DNA from: Cruorifilaria tuberocauda
Lineage: Eukaryota > Nematoda > Chromadorea > Rhabditida > Onchocercidae
Direction of reading: 5' to 3'
NCBI GenBank assembly: GCA_013365365.1
Contig: JABVXU010000090.1
Span: forward strand, 1-64,000
DNA length: 64,000 nt
This document shows, piece by piece, positions 59,833 through 64,000 of the stretch. The notes under the pieces were generated by a model. The model saw only the letters and a list, made by a program, of their open reading frames with translations. It was not told the origin of the DNA and did no database searches. Numbering within the stretch: position 1 is the stretch's first letter; each line of letters begins with the position of its first letter. The translations under genes and the position numbers were made by a program.

Positions 59833-62061
59833 TCAAGTCTTGCTAACAACTCCAACAGGTTCTTTTAGTTCCGAACCATCACCAGTATCTTTCGATGTTG
59901 AGGCTTCAATCCCCTTCACTAAAATTAACTGATGTGGAATTTAACAGCATGTTTTTCAACACATTCAAACAACGAATTCTTTTTTCTTAATTTAATTTTC
60001 TCAGACTTTATTATTCAAATGTTTGGAATAAAATCCCAATTATAAAGAAAAATGTAAAGAGGAACTTCGATAATCTGAGAGAAATTGATTTTTAGGACAA
60101 AATCCGAACTATGGTAAGGATTAGAAATAAAAATGACTACGCAAAAACATATTTTATCAAAGTGATTAGCAATCCAAAGTAAAAGCTGTAAATAACAAGT
60201 ACTCAAATAAGTACCTTCTTTTTCTATGCTTTCGAGAAAAGCAGTTTTCATTGATTCATCCAAATGTGGACGATACAGCCCGAGAAGAGTTGCATCTGCT
60301 TCCAACAATGTTAACTCTTTTGTAGAACCCAAAAATCGTTCAGAAAGTTCGGGATCATGCAAACGAAGAAGGACCTTTGCTCCTATTCTATAACTACTGA
60401 AATTTTAAACTGTTGGTTGAACACATTATTAAACTTGAACACATTATTATCTACTAGGAGCCGTGAGAAATGGTATTTTATATTTAATACGCAGTATGAT
60501 AAATACTAAAGTAGGGAATGATAAGGAATGCTATTCACAATAAGTTTGCATCATTATTTGGTGAAAGTAGTATTGAAATTGGCCCCATCAAACTATTCAA
60601 TTAAATTAATACTGAAAATCTAATTAACATATTTTCATTAAGTACTTCGCAGCTCGCTGTTTGATGCACATTGACCAACGTTGTCAATAAAGGATTGACA
60701 GAAATATCGCCCGGAATAAGAGAAAGAAAAGCGATATCGCAAGAAAAAGAGAAGTTAATTCAAAGTTGGAAACAATGAGATTTACTTTCATCTTATCAAG
60801 AAATAGCTATTAATATGAAGTTTAATCAGGAATCAGAAGCAAGTGACTAACTTGTTTTTTATTATCGGTGCTTTACATACAGCGTTAAATTTCAATCCCA
60901 TGTCGATATATAAATCATCCGCGATTCGGCGTACGATTTCACCTATTACTATTCTCCCTTCGAAATCACCAAGCTGCACAAATTTTGAATGTCGAAATAA
61001 TTCTGCAAAGCGTTTGCGATCCTGAAATAAAAACTTACAAGATTGAATTTTACATTCATAAAGTAGAAAAATCAATTTAAAATTTAATTTTGCCCAGTTA
61101 CTAAAGATAATACTATTTTGAAATGATGGGAAAATAGATTTTTTTAAGATGAACTTTCTGTAAATAGAAAATTTTTCAAACTATAGAATTTTTCTATCAT
61201 TACTTAAATGAAGCAGAAGATAGCTTGAAAATTTTAAGACTTCGCAGATCTTAACTGACCTCTTTTAAGCAATACAATGAAGAATAAGAAGGAGAATAAC
61301 AAAGGATAAATCATAGCTTTTAAGATTATTTCTCGCTGTCAATATAAATCACGACATATTTCACCATGTCATATATTATCAATTCCTCATAGATCTATAC
61401 CAATCTTAAGTTATTTCACCATATTTGATTCGAATTTCCAGGATAAACAGGAACTCTATGTAAGCAGTTTACATCTACTAACATTACAACATCTTTTGCA
61501 TAAGGAACAATAACCTCAAATAATTCGTACCCATTCAAAATACCAGGGAAATGTCCTGCAAGAAGTTATACCTTGTGAGCCTTTTGGGAACATATTTTAG
61601 AAAGACTTGAAAATTCATCAAAGATATTTCTAAAAGAAATCAATATCCAAATAATAGAGAAAAGAACAGAAGATAGTTTAAAAATTCAAACTTTGAATTT
61701 CAAAGCCTTCAAATATTGTTATATGCAAAAATCAGAAAGTTATTTCTGAAGAATAGTACTCAAAATATTTAATATGGAGATTAAACAATTTCCAAGCCCA
61801 ATATACGATTAATTGCATATATCAGCACAAAATTCCTCAATAGCAAACAAATATTTTGGGCTTTAAAATTTCAGAAGTTAAACACACCTGTTTCATTTCA
61901 CTTTCACTTATCATCCTTCTTGAACATTGTTGCTGTTTTTCAGAAAGAATCGTTGGTGAAGTGGGAAGTAATGCGAGACTACTTGAGATATCACTATTGC
62001 TCTTCCAATATTCAATTCTTTTCAGTGATCGGAAGAGTTGCAGGTGACGAAACTGCAGCAT
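59833..62061 (-). CDS. mrps-28: Mitochondrial ribosomal protein S28 (bS1m-like)
   Basis: This is a component of the mitochondrial small ribosomal subunit. Four exons in transcription order: 62061-61888, 61021-60852, 60396-60215, 59918-59833. The phases agree, giving 203 residues. The N-terminus ([15 protein letters not shown]) is basic with few acids, consistent with a mitochondrial import sequence. The conserved core comprises [56 protein letters not shown] and [17 protein letters not shown]. These correspond block by block to vertebrate MRPS28 (FxxLLRxS, DLYIDFGxKF, LELTSRFLG, TVLEANAVLLG). The C-terminal tail after 60215 is short, polar and poorly conserved. The gene is divergent from the MBLAC1-type gene, with 214 bp between start codons. 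Confidence 0.92.
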
Positions 62062-62275
62062 AAGCACTCACCTTTCAACAAAACGACTAAAGGTTAACTA
62101 CCACTTCAAATTTTGCAAGAGAACTCATACTGACGATTCAGGATTTAACGCATCCTGTTTAGTTTTGATATGACAATGCGTTAAATTTCAAGTCTCTAAA
62201 TTTTTCTACTTTGTTTTAAATTATTTCTCAGGGATTTTTGTAATGTTTTATTAGAATTTTAGTGAATATGATAGG
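62062..62275. promoter_or_regulatory. Bidirectional promoter region with 11-bp inverted repeat
   Basis: The whole 214-bp gap between the MRPS28 ATG (minus) and the MBLAC1 ATG (plus) must hold both leaders and core promoters, unless distal 5' exons exist. It contains a perfect inverted repeat, atttaacgcat at 62143-62153 and atgcgttaaat at 62176-62186, with a 22-bp spacer. Such a symmetric site near the middle could serve both genes. That function is inference. Confidence 0.55.
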
Positions 62276-63626
62276 ATGGACAATTATCCAAAGGTATTTG
62301 TTTTGTTCGATGGTTACTGTAAACAGACAGAAAGGAACGGTTGTTCGGAGGCATCCGGTACTGTAACATTAATTTTAACTGAAAAGAGGAAAATTCTGGT
62401 AGATTGCGGTGATCCATGGAATGGTGCAAATATTATTCAAGGTTCATTGATATGTCATTTTTCCTTTTTAATGTTTATTGAAAATTGTGTTTGGATTGGA
62501 AGGCATTGAAATGGAAATACGTAGAATTAGAAATGGAAATGTTGCCATTATGTAATAATTACAATATCCCACAGCATGCTATACTGTATCGTATACATCG
62601 ATACTGTCTAAACTCATAAGAAATATATAGTACCATTATTTTTTGCTCAATTTGTACATATTTGCTATCATGAAGGAAGATCGAATAACCACTGTTAAAT
62701 GGCTACCATATATTGGATTTCATTACTTACAAGCTACTTTGAAAATATTATATTCCGGGAATGATTTTTGAAATTCTAAATAAATAATAATCATCCAGTA
62801 CTTTTGGAAGAAATTTTTACAGCACTTTCGAAATATTCGTTAAATTGTGATGATATTACCGATGTAATAATAACTCATGGACATAGTGACCATTGTGGAA
62901 ATTTATCACTTTTCCAACAAGCCAAAATTTATATGGGCAACGATGTAGCTAAGAACGGTATTTATGAAGCTTTTACGGTACAGTTCATTATTCCACTTTA
63001 TTACTCTATTAAATATATTTATCTTTTCAAATATATTTTATCGTTAACGATTACATACTGCTGAACGATAAAGTAACAATAAATAATGTCTTCCTGTTTT
63101 GCCTTCTTCCTTTTTTGCAAGAATTAATTTCTTTTTATTAGTATTATAGCACTTCACAAACCATTTTGTTTCGATCACTTTTTAAATTCTGAAGAATGGT
63201 ATAATTGATAGAATGGAGAATACTGATTAGCAAAATTCAATATAAGAAATATTGTTCTATTATATCATATACTCCATGATTTATCATTTTGCAGGATATT
63301 TGGACATTAGATGATTTTGTACATATACGATCAACTCCTGGGCATACTGATCATGATCGTAGTGTCATCGTGACAGGCACCAAATATGGAACAGTTGCTA
63401 TTGTAGGTCTGTAAGCCATTTTCATTCTTACGTAATAGGAGAATCAAAAGCTAAAATGGCACTTTTAGGTGATATTTTTGAAGAGGAAAATGACGATAAT
63501 AGCTGGAAAACAAACAGCAAATATCCGAAGGACCAAGATGAGAGTCGTAAATTAATATTAAGTGAAGCAGATTGGATTATTCCTGGGCATGGTGGAATGT
63601 TCAAAAATAAATTAAGAAATATTTAA
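62276..63626 (+). CDS. MBLAC1: MBLAC1-type metallo-beta-lactamase-fold hydrolase
   Basis: Four exons: 62276-62441, 62799-62977, 63295-63406, 63469-63626. The phases agree, giving 204 residues, similar to short single-domain MBLAC1. The metal site is visible: HGHSDH (82-87, the HxHxDH motif), a histidine in TPGHTDH (129-135, His132), Asp in VGDIF (154) and His193 in IIPGHGG. Human MBLAC1 has been described as a histone pre-mRNA 3' endonuclease, and C. elegans SWIP-10 is a related protein linked to glial protection of dopamine neurons. Which role applies here is not decidable from sequence. At exon 3 the weaker donor GTCTGT (63407) is chosen because the nearby GTAAGC would bring an early stop. 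No signal peptide is seen. Confidence 0.93.
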
Positions 63627-64000
63627 TGCGTCTTTTTTATGCAACCGAATTTTTCTAACATCACTAAGGTTTTATTCAAATATTTGATCAAGAATTGATC
63701 GATTATTTAAAGTAATTGATGTTCTGCTAATAGTAATATAAACATTTGTAATACAATATAAATTAAAAAAAAATACTTTCTAGGCAACATTAACAAATTA
63801 GCACCGGAGGAACTTACCAAATTTTAATCTTTTCTTGAAGTTATACTATTTAGTTGGGCATTAGATCGTATTGCTGTTTAGTTTATTTGCCACCTTATTT
63901 AATAGCATTTTATCATTTTATTTATTAATACTTTATTTATTATTTATTTACAGCTATTCTACCTTTTTTGTGTTTATTATCACTATGCAGTATATTACAT
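63627..64000. other. 3' flank of the MBLAC1-type gene, nothing recognised
   Basis: This is AT-rich sequence with A-runs and no recognisable coding exon up to the window end. Confidence 0.5.

Noticed and set aside
63407..63416. Stronger donor GTAAGC in MBLAC1 exon 3
   Set aside because: Splicing there to 63469 brings an immediate stop and loses the conserved VGDIF block. GTCTGT at 63407 preserves it.

Overview
This window looks like nuclear DNA of a nematode, probably a filarial (clade III) worm. It is very AT-rich, and the genes are broken into many short exons by short introns with pyrimidine-rich TTTCAG-type acceptors and GT donors. All recognisable proteins are animal-type: secreted heparan 6-O-endosulfatase, two-domain PFK, MRPS28, MBLAC1, ZC2HC1 and adenylyl-cyclase-associated protein. 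The nematode call is inference from gene structure and family resemblance; no species marker was read. Exon boundaries were hand-built by matching splice signals and reading phase, and they are predictions.

Layout. 1-15.2 kb is a gene desert with at most isolated exon-like patches (2126-2329 and 14144-14318 on +, 1770-1824 on -). 15.2-29.9 kb (+) holds the actin regulator CAP (cas-1-like). Its conserved core starts at 19.6 kb. Two possible alternative 5' coding exons lie at 15.2 kb and at 22.7-24.6 kb; the second is a 645-codon disordered exon that splices in frame into the CAP body. 30-31.7 kb has exon-like fragments that I could not connect. 31.7-39.2 kb (-) is a complete 17-exon SULF/SUL-1-type sulfatase. 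One of its introns carries a tRNA-like sequence inside a foldback, and exon 8 is flanked by a long inverted repeat. 40.7-44.4 kb (-) is a ZC2HC1-type two-finger protein. 44.4-47.4 kb is mostly empty. 47.4-50.8 kb (-) is phosphoglycerate kinase and 53.1-58.3 kb (-) is 6-phosphofructokinase. They are separated by 2.3 kb that includes a CpG-richer island. 59.8-62.1 kb (-) is mitochondrial ribosomal protein S28. A 214-bp divergent promoter separates it from 62.3-63.6 kb (+), an MBLAC1-type metallo-beta-lactamase-fold hydrolase.

Functional links. PGK and PFK are two glycolytic kinases on the same strand with no recognised gene between them. MRPS28 and MBLAC1 may share a bidirectional promoter containing a perfect 11-bp inverted repeat. 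The other genes are housekeeping or developmental neighbours without an obvious pathway link. I saw no CRISPR array and no intact transposon.
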